Source of the DNA: Acidimicrobiales bacterium AG-410-I20
Lineage (GTDB): Bacteria; Actinomycetota; Acidimicrobiia; Acidimicrobiales; MedAcidi-G1
Assembly: GCA_003215175.1 (NCBI GenBank)
Contig: QCKS01000004.1
Span: forward strand, 25,905-89,904
Direction: 5' to 3'
DNA length: 64,000 bases
Part shown: positions 1 to 8,064 of the stretch, piece after piece
Numbering within the stretch: position 1 is the first letter of the stretch
How the letters are laid out: every line of letters starts with the position of its first letter
Notes under the pieces: generated by a model
The model's input: the letters and a program-made list of their open reading frames with translations, nothing else
Database searches by the model: none
Told to the model about the DNA's origin: nothing
Translations under genes and position numbers: made by a program

Positions 1-929
1 TTAATCTTGTCTGGGATTTCAACCCCAGTCTGACTAGTGATTCGTGTATAGGTTTCTGGACGGCGGTAACGAGAAAAATTAAAGAGGGTTTCTTTATAGT
101 CACTACATAAATCTAGATTGCACTCTGCAACTACTAGTTCATCTTCAACTGTTGAACAAAGAGCTTTTATTTCTCCAGAAGGGGCAATTATTGCGCTTTC
201 GCCGAGAAGGTCGCATCCTTCTTCTTTGCCCGCTTTTGCTACTCCCACTACCCACATTCCGTTCTGATAAGCCCCCGACTGGAGAACAAGGTGATTGTGG
301 AAACCTTGGAGACGGTCTTGATCGGGATCAGGAGCGTAATGAATTGGTGTGTTGTAACCGATTAATGCCATTTCGCAGCCCTGTAATCCTAAAACGCGGT
401 AAGTTTCTGGCCATCGCCGATCGTTGCAAATTGCCATACCTAAAATGCCTCCGAAGGCACTATGAACTTCAAATCCTGAACCTGGATCAAAGTAATAGCG
501 TTCTAGGTGCTGAAAATCTCTCCATGGTTCATGTTCTTCATGTCCCGGGAGATGCACTTTGCGATATTTCGCCACTATTTGGCCTTCTTTGTCTACAAGA
601 ATTGAAGTGTTGAAGTGTTTACCTTCTGAAGTAAGTTCCGCATAGCCGAGGTGGAATCCAACTCCTAATCTTGAAGCCTCTTCAAAAAGTGGCTGGGTTT
701 CTGGACCTGGCATTTCCGTCTCAAAGTAGTGATCGAATTCTTCTTTGTTCTCTACATACCATCGAGGAAAGAAGGTAGTGAGGGCTAGTTCTGGAAAAAC
801 CACTAAATCGCAGCCTGCTGCGTTTCCTTGGCGGAGGAGTTCAATAAGTCTCTCCACCACATCGGTACGAGAATCTGTGTTTTGAATTGGTCCAGTTTGT
901 GCCGCCCCAACGGTGATAATACGACTCAT
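1..929 (-). CDS. N-carbamoyl-D-amino-acid hydrolase-like nitrilase, 3' end outside window
   Basis: Carbon-nitrogen hydrolase (nitrilase superfamily) expected to cleave N-carbamoyl compounds to amino acid, CO2 and ammonia in the cytoplasm. The ATG is at 929, and 309 codons are open to the left edge. The catalytic triad is visible: Glu47 in VVFPEL, Lys in KYRKVHLP, and Cys168 in MAICNDRRWPE. The last motif, the following YNTP block and the late FNF segment are typical of D-carbamoylases such as the Agrobacterium enzyme (about 304 residues), so little of the protein should be missing. It is the last gene seen in the operon; its start overlaps the stop of the upstream amidase gene as ATGA. Family assignment is firm; D-carbamoyl specificity is inferred, and beta-ureidopropionase is the main alternative. 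Confidence 0.85.
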   Translation of the reverse strand, partial: MSRIITVGAAQTGPIQNTDSRTDVVERLIELLRQGNAAGCDLVVFPELALTTFFPRWYVENKEEFDHYFETEMPGPETQPLFEEASRLGVGFHLGYAELTSEGKHFNTSILVDKEGQIVAKYRKVHLPGHEEHEPWRDFQHLERYYFDPGSGFEVHSAFGGILGMAICNDRRWPETYRVLGLQGCEMALIGYNTPIHYAPDPDQDRLQGFHNHLVLQSGAYQNGMWVVGVAKAGKEEGCDLLGESAIIAPSGEIKALCSTVEDELVVAECNLDLCSDYKETLFNFSRYRRPETYTRITSQTGVEIPDKI

Positions 930-2182
930 TGCTGTGTCCCTTGTAATTCTGCTGCATCAAGAGCTAGCACTGATTGGAGTAGAACATTTGCTCCTGCGAC
1001 CAAATCTTCTCTATCGGTATGTTCATTAGGGTTGTGACTAATTCCATCTTTGCTCGGTACAAAAATCATTCCTGTTGGGCACACTCGCGCGAGCATCTGC
1101 GCATCATGGCCCGCTCCTGATGGCATATGTGTTGCGCTAAGGCCAAGATCAGAAGCGGTTTCAGAAACTATTTCTATTACTTGTTGATCAAAGACAACTG
1201 GTTCGAAACGGGCGAGAGAACGGGATTCAATAGTTACGCCTTCCGACTCTTCTAAAGAATTAACACATTCTTTTATTTGATTCTCTGCTTCAACTAATAA
1301 GGTCTCATCTGTATTGCGAAGATCCACAGTTAAGCGTGCTTCTCGTGCAACAACGTTGACAAGGTCTGGGTGTAGATTCATCCTTCCTACCGTTGCGACT
1401 TGACGTCCCCCCATACGAGTTGCGACTTCCCGTGCTTCTGTAGCTATTCGCGCTGCAACATAACCTGCGTCATGTCGTAAATGCATTGGGGTGGTTCCAG
1501 CGTGATTAGATTGGCCTTTTACTACATATTCGGTCCATGAGATTCCTTGTACCCCTGTAACTACTCCTATTGTTTTGCCTTCGTCTTCTAACAAGGGACC
1601 TTGTTCTATATGTAATTCAATGAAAGCGCGAGGCGGTATAGCGGGGCAAGGGGCTGGACCTCGGTATCCGATTCGAGTTAATTCTTCTCCGAGGATCGCT
1701 CCGTCAATAGCTTCTATTTCAAGAGCTTCTTCAAGAGATAAGCCCCCAACGTAAACAAGGCTCCCAAGCATGTCTGGAGGGAATCGAGCTCCTTCTTCAT
1801 CTGTGAAAAATCCCACTCCGACAGGATGTTGTGTATCTATCTCATTTTCTATAAGTGTCTCTATTAACTCAATTCCGGCGAGAACTCCTAAATTTCCGTC
1901 ATAGCGTCCTCCGGTGGCGACGGTATCTATGTGGCTTCCAGTAAGAGTTGGTGGACCATCGATATTTCCAGGACGAGTGGCTATGACATTACCTATGCCA
2001 TCGATGCTTATTTCTAAACCAAGGTCTTTCATCCAAGTAACAACTAAATCACGACCTTCGCGATCTTCGTCTGTAAGAGCTAGCCGGCAAGATCCGGTGC
2101 TTTCATATGGTCCGATAGCGGCAAGGTCTTCAATGCGTTGGATTAAACGGTCTCCATTAATTCTTAAAGATTGAAGGTCCAT
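926..2182 (-). CDS. M20-family amidase: N-carbamoyl-L-amino acid hydrolase / allantoate amidohydrolase type
   Basis: Metal-dependent amidase of the hydantoinase/carbamoylase branch of the M20 peptidases, 418 residues, the usual length. Visible motifs are the metal-binding GSHIDTV, then GNLGVLAGIE, the catalytic-metal pair DEEGARF, and HIEQGP. A late GAGHDAQML is the final histidine motif of the family. It could act on N-carbamoyl-L-amino acids, beta-ureidopropionate or allantoate; sequence alone does not decide. The gene begins 2 bases after the stop of the molybdenum-subunit gene and overlaps the downstream nitrilase by 4 bases, so co-translation is likely. Pairing with a molybdenum hydroxylase favours purine or hydantoin breakdown (inference). 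Confidence 0.85.
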   Translation of the reverse strand: MDLQSLRINGDRLIQRIEDLAAIGPYESTGSCRLALTDEDREGRDLVVTWMKDLGLEISIDGIGNVIATRPGNIDGPPTLTGSHIDTVATGGRYDGNLGVLAGIELIETLIENEIDTQHPVGVGFFTDEEGARFPPDMLGSLVYVGGLSLEEALEIEAIDGAILGEELTRIGYRGPAPCPAIPPRAFIELHIEQGPLLEDEGKTIGVVTGVQGISWTEYVVKGQSNHAGTTPMHLRHDAGYVAARIATEAREVATRMGGRQVATVGRMNLHPDLVNVVAREARLTVDLRNTDETLLVEAENQIKECVNSLEESEGVTIESRSLARFEPVVFDQQVIEIVSETASDLGLSATHMPSGAGHDAQMLARVCPTGMIFVPSKDGISHNPNEHTDREDLVAGANVLLQSVLALDAAELQGTQQ

Positions 2183-2184
2183 TG

Positions 2185-4458
2185 TTAATCCTCCTCTACT
2201 GAGACGATGTCAGTGAATCGGACAGGGACTCTTGGGAGTTCTAAGTTAGTCGCTTCTCTTATAGCCGCAACGACAGCCGCAGTTGAAGAAATTGAAGGAG
2301 GTTCGCCTATACCTTTTGCTCCGAAGGGAGCGCCAGGTTCAGGTTGTTCAATAATTGCTGCAATTTCAACTGGTGGCATATCCAATGCTGTAGGGATGAG
2401 ATAGTCAGTGAAAGATGCGTTTCGAATATTGCCTTCTGTTACCAGAACTTCTTCCATGACTGCTAGCCCTAAACCTTGAGCTGCTCCTCCTTCTAGTTGC
2501 CCAACTGCTTGTAATGGATTAAGCAACCTACCTACATCTTGTGATGTAATAAGTTCAACTACTTTTACTAGGCCGAGTTCAGGATCTACGTCTACCACTG
2601 CTTTATGAGCAGAGAAAGCGAAAGATACGTGGGCATCTCCTTGTCCGTTTTCATCTAAAGGAAACGTTGGTGCATGCCGATACTCAACTCTGGCTTCTAA
2701 TGGTTCAGATGTAGCCTCCTCTAAACTTATTGTGAAGTCTTCATTTAGTGAGGTGACTTGACCATCTACTAAAACGAGATTGTCTATGTCTACTTGGTGC
2801 TCTACCGCTAGTTTTTCTAGTAGTTTTACTCGAACTTCTTCGCATGCTTTTTGAACTGCTCCACCTGACATCCATGTCTGACGGCTCGCTGAGGTTGAAC
2901 CTGCTGAGCCGACTGTTTGAGTTGCCGCTGGAGCCAAGATGACCTCTTCTACTCCTAAGATTTCGCGAGTAATTTGCTGAGCTAGTGTGACAAATCCTTG
3001 CCCTACTTCGGCACAAGCGCATGTGATAGTAGCTACTCCATTTTCTAACTGGCATAAGGCTGAACTGAAATCGTCGAATCCTTCGGAAAACATAAGGTTC
3101 TTGAAACCTACTGCGATGGCTTCTCCTCGGGAGATATGTTCTGGGTCTGCTGTTCGACCGGCTCCGCCTGGAAGAGACATTGGATCCGTGGATTCCTGAC
3201 AAGTGGAAGTGTGTTCTGCACAAGTTTGAATCACTTCAGCTACAGGGGCTGTTCCTGTAATTGTTTGTCCGGTAAGGAGTTTGTCTCCAGGCTTTAAAGC
3301 ATTTTTTATTCTGATTTCTACTGGATCCATATTGAGTGCACGAGCTAACTTGTCCATCTGTGCTTCATGACCTACACAAGTTTGTACTGCCCCAAAGCCT
3401 CTCATCGCTCCGCAAGGTGGATTATTTGTTCGGACAACAACTCCTTCAATATCTGCGCTTGGGATCCGATATGGCCCCGCGGCAAAACAAGTTGCGTTAG
3501 CTATAACTGCTCCACTTGAAGATGCATAAGCTCCTCCATCAAGCAGAACTTTTGCTTCAACTCTGAGTAAGTTTCCTTTTGAATCTGCATGGTGGCGATA
3601 CCACATCTTTGCTGGGTGTCGATGAACATGACCATGGAACGACTCTTCACGCGAATAAATCATCTTTACTGCTCTATTTGTTCGCATTGCCAACATGCAT
3701 AAATGAACATGGAGGCTCAAATCTTCTCTAGCTCCAAAAGCCCCGCCTACACCAGCCAAAGTAATGCGTACTCTTTCTTCTTCGAGCCCTAGGCATGAGG
3801 CCACCTGTGATCGATCTGCATGCAGCCATTGAGTTGATATATACAGATCGACTCCCCCATCTTCGCCCGGGACCGCAAGTCCAGACTCAGGGCCAAGAAA
3901 TGCTTGATCTTGCATCCCAACTTCATAAATACCTTCTACCTGAATTTCTCCCTGAACTTCTTGATCCCCATGGCGCAAATTTATTCTGCGGATCAAGTTC
4001 CCGTCTGGATGAATGAAATCTGTTTCTTCTGCCAGTTCTGGGTCTGTCAGTGGCGCCATTTCTTCATATTCAACTTGTATTGCATTAAGTGCTCGACGAA
4101 CAATTTCCGGATGATCAGCTGCAACAATCGCTACTGGTTCTCCTTCGTAACGAATAATTTCTTCAGCCATGACTGGTTGATCCGCATGCTCTAAGCCATA
4201 TAGGTTCTGCCCTGGTACGTCTTCATGAGTTAAAACAGCCTGCACGCCATCAATGAGTAATGCCTCGGTAATATCTAGCCGAGTTATACGAGCAGAGGGG
4301 AAGGGTGAACGCAAAGTCCCTCCCCAAAGCATATTTTTATGCCAAAGATCGCTAGAGAACGCGAACGAGCCATTTACTTTAGGTACTCCATCTGGTCGCG
4401 GCGCAGACTCGCCTATGCGCGGCCCCGATACAGGCGTTTCTGTTTTTAAGTCACTCAT
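2185..4458 (-). CDS. Molybdenum hydroxylase large subunit (xanthine dehydrogenase family)
   Basis: Molybdopterin-binding catalytic subunit of the xanthine dehydrogenase/aldehyde oxidase family, 757 residues from the chosen start. An N-terminal a/b hammerhead domain is followed by cofactor motifs GVGGAFGARED, MRGFGAVQTC, ASRQTWMSGGA and AKGIGEPP; the Glu of the last is the conserved catalytic base. There is no AYRCSFR loop, so it is not a form I CO dehydrogenase. I chose the ATG at 4458 because GGGGA lies at 4464-4468 with good spacing; an in-frame GTG at 4470 would add four residues. It overlaps the 3' end of the Fe-S subunit gene by 8 bases. The substrate is probably an N-heterocycle such as a purine, but this is not proven. 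Confidence 0.88.
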   Translation of the reverse strand: MSDLKTETPVSGPRIGESAPRPDGVPKVNGSFAFSSDLWHKNMLWGGTLRSPFPSARITRLDITEALLIDGVQAVLTHEDVPGQNLYGLEHADQPVMAEEIIRYEGEPVAIVAADHPEIVRRALNAIQVEYEEMAPLTDPELAEETDFIHPDGNLIRRINLRHGDQEVQGEIQVEGIYEVGMQDQAFLGPESGLAVPGEDGGVDLYISTQWLHADRSQVASCLGLEEERVRITLAGVGGAFGAREDLSLHVHLCMLAMRTNRAVKMIYSREESFHGHVHRHPAKMWYRHHADSKGNLLRVEAKVLLDGGAYASSSGAVIANATCFAAGPYRIPSADIEGVVVRTNNPPCGAMRGFGAVQTCVGHEAQMDKLARALNMDPVEIRIKNALKPGDKLLTGQTITGTAPVAEVIQTCAEHTSTCQESTDPMSLPGGAGRTADPEHISRGEAIAVGFKNLMFSEGFDDFSSALCQLENGVATITCACAEVGQGFVTLAQQITREILGVEEVILAPAATQTVGSAGSTSASRQTWMSGGAVQKACEEVRVKLLEKLAVEHQVDIDNLVLVDGQVTSLNEDFTISLEEATSEPLEARVEYRHAPTFPLDENGQGDAHVSFAFSAHKAVVDVDPELGLVKVVELITSQDVGRLLNPLQAVGQLEGGAAQGLGLAVMEEVLVTEGNIRNASFTDYLIPTALDMPPVEIAAIIEQPEPGAPFGAKGIGEPPSISSTAAVVAAIREATNLELPRVPVRFTDIVSVEED

Positions 4459-4939
4459 GATTTTCCCCACGTCGAGAGGCAGCAGCGATTTGTACGGCTT
4501 CTAGAATCCGTCCATACCCAGTGCATCGACAGAGATTTCCGCTTATGGCTTCTCGCACAGTTAGGTCATCTGGGTTTTGATTTTCTTCTAAGAGATGATC
4601 AATAGTCACTAAAAGGCCTGGAGTGCAAAATCCGCATTGAACAGCACCTGCTTCTATAAATGCTTGTTGGACATCGCCGAGTTCTCCTTCTGGGGCAAGT
4701 CCTTCAATAGTTGTGATTTCTTGATCAATTGCTGAGCCGGCTAGCACTAAGCAGCTGCACACAATTTCTTCATCTATTCGAACTGAACAGGAACCGCATT
4801 CGCCTTCTTCGCACGCATTTTTTGCTCCAGGGAATCCTAAACGTTCGCGTAAAACCCAAAGAAGGCTTTCGCCTGTCCAAGCATCTAAAACTTGGTGATT
4901 TTCTCCATTGACTTTGAGAGTATAAAAGTCGTTACTCAT
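4451..4939 (-). CDS. Molybdenum hydroxylase [2Fe-2S] small subunit
   Basis: Electron-transfer subunit with two [2Fe-2S] clusters, 162 residues, the standard size. The plant-ferredoxin-type site is CEEGECGSC followed by a single Cys (VCSCLVL), and the second cluster motif is QCGFCTPG plus LCRCTGYG. It carries electrons from the molybdenum centre to the FAD subunit in the cytoplasm. The start overlaps the stop of the FAD-subunit gene as ATGA (4936-4939), so the order FAD, Fe-S, Mo is one translationally coupled unit. Family assignment is very secure; it shares the uncertain substrate of the large subunit. Confidence 0.92.
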   Translation of the reverse strand: MSNDFYTLKVNGENHQVLDAWTGESLLWVLRERLGFPGAKNACEEGECGSCSVRIDEEIVCSCLVLAGSAIDQEITTIEGLAPEGELGDVQQAFIEAGAVQCGFCTPGLLVTIDHLLEENQNPDDLTVREAISGNLCRCTGYGRILEAVQIAAASRRGENHE

Positions 4940-5787
4940 GAAATCTCCTCACTAAAAACTCTGGATGCTGCTCGTCTGGATAAAACTCTTATCGCATGGC
5001 GTCGGTACGCTGCTGAACCACGATGGTCATCTATGGGTCTTGCTGCGCTAGAACATAATGCTGCAAAATTATCTAAAACTTCAGGCCTTACTGTGTTTTG
5101 TTCCCAATTCACTTCGCCAGAAATGAAATCTTCAGCCTCTGTGGGACGAATAGGAACTGGTCCTACCGTGCCCAAACAACTCTTGACTTGCTTTTCTTGA
5201 TGATCTGTTAAGAGAGTAAACGAAGCAACAGAAATGACCATTGCATTACGCGGTCCTATTTTGCAGAATTCTTGTGGTCCTTCTAGTACTGGAACACGAA
5301 TTTTCTCAATTAGTTCCCCTGGATTCAGGGAATTACTTTTCACTCCAGTAATAAACTCGTCTATGGGGACTTCCTTGACTGTAGTTTTTGATCGAATTGT
5401 AAGAATTGCATTTAGTGCAAAAAGAGCTGGAAGTGTGTCTCCAGCAGGCGACGATGTCCCTAAATTTCCACCTATTGTTCCTGCGTTACGAATTTGTGGT
5501 GATCCCACTGTTCTTGCTGCTTGCGCTAACGCAGGTACGAGAGATGAAAGTTCTTCTCCCATCAGTTCTGTGTAAGTAACTGCTGCGCCTAAATGAAGCC
5601 AGTCCCCTTCATGTTCCCAATCTTGTAGTTCAGGTACACGTCCTATTGAGATGACCTGTTCGACTGGTCTGGTTCCTTTATTTACTTCAACCATCACATC
5701 AGTTCCGCCAGCAAGAATTAGAGCATTCGGATGTTCTTCTAAAGCCGAAAGGGCATCGTCAAGTGAGCGCGCGACAGTAACTGGCAT
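4936..5787 (-). CDS. Molybdenum hydroxylase FAD-binding medium subunit
   Basis: FAD-binding subunit of a three-subunit molybdenum hydroxylase, 283 residues, the usual length. The two flavin motifs are LAGGTDVMVE near residue 26 and AGTIGGNLGTSSPAGD near residue 102. A CO-dehydrogenase flavoprotein C-terminal domain follows. It is the first gene of the minus-strand operon (FAD, Fe-S, Mo, M20 amidase, nitrilase). The ATG at 5787 is 64 bases from the divergent GTG of an HTH regulator at 5852, so the regulator is a natural candidate controller. No clear promoter hexamer was found on this side. Confidence 0.9.
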   Translation of the reverse strand: MPVTVARSLDDALSALEEHPNALILAGGTDVMVEVNKGTRPVEQVISIGRVPELQDWEHEGDWLHLGAAVTYTELMGEELSSLVPALAQAARTVGSPQIRNAGTIGGNLGTSSPAGDTLPALFALNAILTIRSKTTVKEVPIDEFITGVKSNSLNPGELIEKIRVPVLEGPQEFCKIGPRNAMVISVASFTLLTDHQEKQVKSCLGTVGPVPIRPTEAEDFISGEVNWEQNTVRPEVLDNFAALCSSAARPIDDHRGSAAYRRHAIRVLSRRAASRVFSEEIS

Positions 5788-5851
5788 AAGTATTAATGTT
5801 GCCGATTTTTCAACATTTTGTCAACTTTCTTATATGCGATACGGTTAAAAC
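5788..5851. promoter_or_regulatory. Divergent control region with TCAAC direct repeat
   Basis: This 64-base gap separates the molybdenum hydroxylase operon from its divergent regulator. TCAAC occurs twice, at 5811-5815 and 5822-5826, one helical turn (11 bases) apart, a layout common in operators. The regulator side has a TACGGT hexamer at 5840-5845. Operator function is inferred from position only. Confidence 0.35.
5840..5845 (+). promoter_or_regulatory. Putative -10 box TACGGT for the HTH regulator gene
   Basis: TANNNT hexamer ending 6 bases before the GTG at 5852; no Shine-Dalgarno sequence is present, so a leaderless mRNA is proposed. Confidence 0.45.
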
Positions 5852-6217
5852 GTGGATTTATACAGTCATCCTCTTTTGAAAGCTCTTGCTCCTGTTGCTG
5901 AGGCTTTAGGAGCACGTTTACTTTTACCAAGTGAAGTTACTGAGGTGGATTTTCCTTTATTTTGGGAAGACGAGCTAGTTGGCGGATTACGACGCCCGGA
6001 TTTACACAAAGCCTTGAGTCACCTGCTTTTAATGGCAGAACAAGAAATCGGAACTTCGCGAGAAAATATGACTCGATTGGAAAAGCAACAAGCTGTTTCT
6101 CTCTTAAATGATTGGGGGGCTTTCACACTACGTAAATCAGTTGAAGATGTTGCTGAAGCTCTTGGAGTGAGCCGATTCACGATCTACAACTATTTAGAGC
6201 ATGCTGAATCTAAGTGA
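5852..6217 (+). CDS. Small YheO/DauR-like HTH regulator
   Basis: A 121-residue DNA-binding protein. The C-terminal third (AVSLLNDWGAFTLRKSVEDV, then AEALGVSRFTIYNYL) matches the HTH_22 domain that ends YheO/DauR-type regulators. Those proteins normally have about 220 residues with an N-terminal PAS-like sensor; here only about 65 residues precede the helix-turn-helix, so the sensor half is reduced or replaced. The start is a GTG with no ribosome site but a good -10 box. It is divergent from the molybdenum hydroxylase/carbamoylase operon, and DauR-type proteins elsewhere control D-amino-acid catabolism, so local control of that operon is likely (inference). Confidence 0.7.
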   Translation: MDLYSHPLLKALAPVAEALGARLLLPSEVTEVDFPLFWEDELVGGLRRPDLHKALSHLLLMAEQEIGTSRENMTRLEKQQAVSLLNDWGAFTLRKSVEDVAEALGVSRFTIYNYLEHAESK

Positions 6218-6721
6218 CTAGGCGTCTAATACTTTGTGTGACGCAGTCCCGAGATCCACGACAGGTGGTTCGGTTGACCAAGGAAAGTTGATCCATTGAT
6301 CTGTGTATTTCCAAACATAATCGCAGTCAACTACTGAGTGAGATTTCTGATAAAGGACTGCTGAACGAACTTCAGCTACTTGCTCTAGTGCTGTGTCCCG
6401 AACCAGTTCCAGTGTGTGTCCAGTGTCTGCTACGTCATCTGCAATAAGAACCTTTGCGTCATCAAGATTGACCCAGTCAACATAAGGTGGGAGTACTACC
6501 GGAAGGTCAAGTCTTTCGTCTATGCCGGTGTAATACTCTACGTTAATTACGTAAAGATTTTTCACTGCCATGGCATAGCCAAGCGATCCAGCGACAAACA
6601 TCCCACCTCGTACTATGGCCAGAATCATGTCGGGCCTATATCCGTCGTCTGCAATAGTTTGAGCGAGTTGCCTTACAGCAGAACCGTATTTTGCCCAATC
6701 CATTTCTTCACGTTCTTCCAC
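6218..6721 (-). CDS. Phosphoribosyltransferase (xanthine/hypoxanthine Gpt-like)
   Basis: Type I phosphoribosyltransferase of 167 residues. The PRPP-binding motif VLIADDVADTGHT lies near residue 88 and an MILAIVRGGMFVAG phosphate-binding loop near residue 30. It probably converts xanthine, guanine or hypoxanthine to the nucleotide. The GTG start at 6721 is supported by AGGAG at 6730-6734 with an 8-base spacer; an ATG six codons in is weaker. The last base of its stop directly abuts the stop of the HTH gene on the other strand. Substrate is inferred from family resemblance only. Confidence 0.8.
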   Translation of the reverse strand: MEEREEMDWAKYGSAVRQLAQTIADDGYRPDMILAIVRGGMFVAGSLGYAMAVKNLYVINVEYYTGIDERLDLPVVLPPYVDWVNLDDAKVLIADDVADTGHTLELVRDTALEQVAEVRSAVLYQKSHSVVDCDYVWKYTDQWINFPWSTEPPVVDLGTASHKVLDA

Positions 6722-6753
6722 GGCATTCGCTCCTTTCTTTCAATTTATGAAAC

Positions 6754-8064
6754 CTAGCCTGTCATTAACACTAGACCAATGATGGTGTATATGACCATTA
6801 CAACAAGCATGGGATACTGACTTCGTAGAGCCGTTCTAGCTGACCACAGTTCTACTGACCTGTCGTGAGCGAACAAGACGCCTAAAAGATGCCCTCCAAC
6901 AATTGAACCTATTTGTATCCAACCGATTGTCGTAGTTGATATCACCGTCCAATTAATTGCATGACTGGCCGTATTAAATATGTCCCATCCTTGACCATAA
7001 GGGTCAGAAAGTAGAATTTTGAAGGCTTGGCCTTCAAGTAGAAGTAGCGAGAAATAATGGGCTATGTCATAACCCAAAAAAATTGGGATTAAGGAGCCGC
7101 CGAGTTTGTATGCAAAATTCTTGTCCGAAGTTAAGCGAGAGCCAATACGAGAGGCCTGATGGTAAGCCAATCCGATGATTAGTGACACCCATGCCAAACC
7201 TAGAGTATTTACCAGTGTCCAACTTGCGCCTGTCTTTCCGACAATCAGGTCTAGCCACCAATCAGTTCGTGATACTCCGTCAAAAGCTGTTCCTCCTAAA
7301 GCAGCTAAAACAACAGCTACAGACGCTGGTGTCATTCGGAGAGATGAAATCCCGACAAATGGATAACGAATCCTCAGTTTATTTTTTTGATCAACAAAGA
7401 TTGGGGAGATAGCCGCGGCAAGTGAGAACAGCACTCCAAACCCTTCAATTTTTCTAGTTTCTTCCCAACCCCATCTCCAGGTCATAAGCAAAAGTAGGAC
7501 GGCGTAGATCAAAATGCACCAGCCCAATACACGCGGACTTGACCCATGATGATAAGCCAACTCCAGCCAATGAAATACTGTGATTGGGGCTAATGCAAGC
7601 CACCCTGAAGTTAGCCATTTGGGAGCTACGCTTTCACTGTTTGGTCTAATTCGGTCTATCCATTTGCCAAGATTCTCCCAGGGGCTAATGACTTTCCAGT
7701 AGGGACCTAAAACTGCTGCAGACAAAGGCATCCCAACCCAAAAAATGATAAAGATCGTAGTAGGCGCAATATTTGAAACAGTGTTGTCTGGCCCAAAGAA
7801 ACAAGCCGTCAAAACAACTAGGAAAAGCGTCATCGCTATCGCCTGAACTAAAAGTAAAAATATCTGAGTCAGAAATTTAGGCGTGGGAACTAAGCGCCCA
7901 ATTAAGGCTTGCGGAAATTTGGGATGATGCCAAAGTAAACCCAAGGCCGCAAAAGAAAGCAGAAGAGCTATGGCGCCACTCCATGCCGCTATCCATTCTG
8001 AAATTGGAAGGTCACTTCGACCTCCAACGCCGTGAGCAAGTAACAAACTAAGAACAGAGTGCAC
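6754..8064 (-). CDS. Polytopic membrane protein, about 11 helices, function unknown
   Basis: Integral membrane protein of 436 residues with roughly eleven hydrophobic segments (near residues 25-45, 65-92, 97-122, 150-172, 178-200, 208-223, 248-265, 278-302, 321-345, 375-402 and 416-435). The N-terminus (LLLAHGVGGRSDLP) resembles actinobacterial proteins that databases sometimes label fenitrothion hydrolase; I regard that label as unreliable. Several histidines sit in or next to helices (HWLELAYHHG, YDIAHYF, GGHLLG), as in metal- or heme-handling proteins. The GTG start overlaps by one base the TAG of the cupredoxin-like lipoprotein gene, so the pair is surely co-expressed. Confidence 0.6.
   Translation of the reverse strand: MHSVLSLLLAHGVGGRSDLPISEWIAAWSGAIALLLSFAALGLLWHHPKFPQALIGRLVPTPKFLTQIFLLLVQAIAMTLFLVVLTACFFGPDNTVSNIAPTTIFIIFWVGMPLSAAVLGPYWKVISPWENLGKWIDRIRPNSESVAPKWLTSGWLALAPITVFHWLELAYHHGSSPRVLGWCILIYAVLLLLMTWRWGWEETRKIEGFGVLFSLAAAISPIFVDQKNKLRIRYPFVGISSLRMTPASVAVVLAALGGTAFDGVSRTDWWLDLIVGKTGASWTLVNTLGLAWVSLIIGLAYHQASRIGSRLTSDKNFAYKLGGSLIPIFLGYDIAHYFSLLLLEGQAFKILLSDPYGQGWDIFNTASHAINWTVISTTTIGWIQIGSIVGGHLLGVLFAHDRSVELWSARTALRSQYPMLVVMVIYTIIGLVLMTG

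Noticed and set aside
2741..3223. 160-residue Arg/Ser-rich frame inside the molybdenum-subunit gene
   Set aside because: Same-strand frame shift shadow; its composition is low in complexity and the real subunit is intact across it.
2185..5787. Carbon monoxide dehydrogenase (coxMSL)
   Set aside because: The subunit set and order are similar, but the large subunit lacks the AYRCSFR loop of true form I enzymes.
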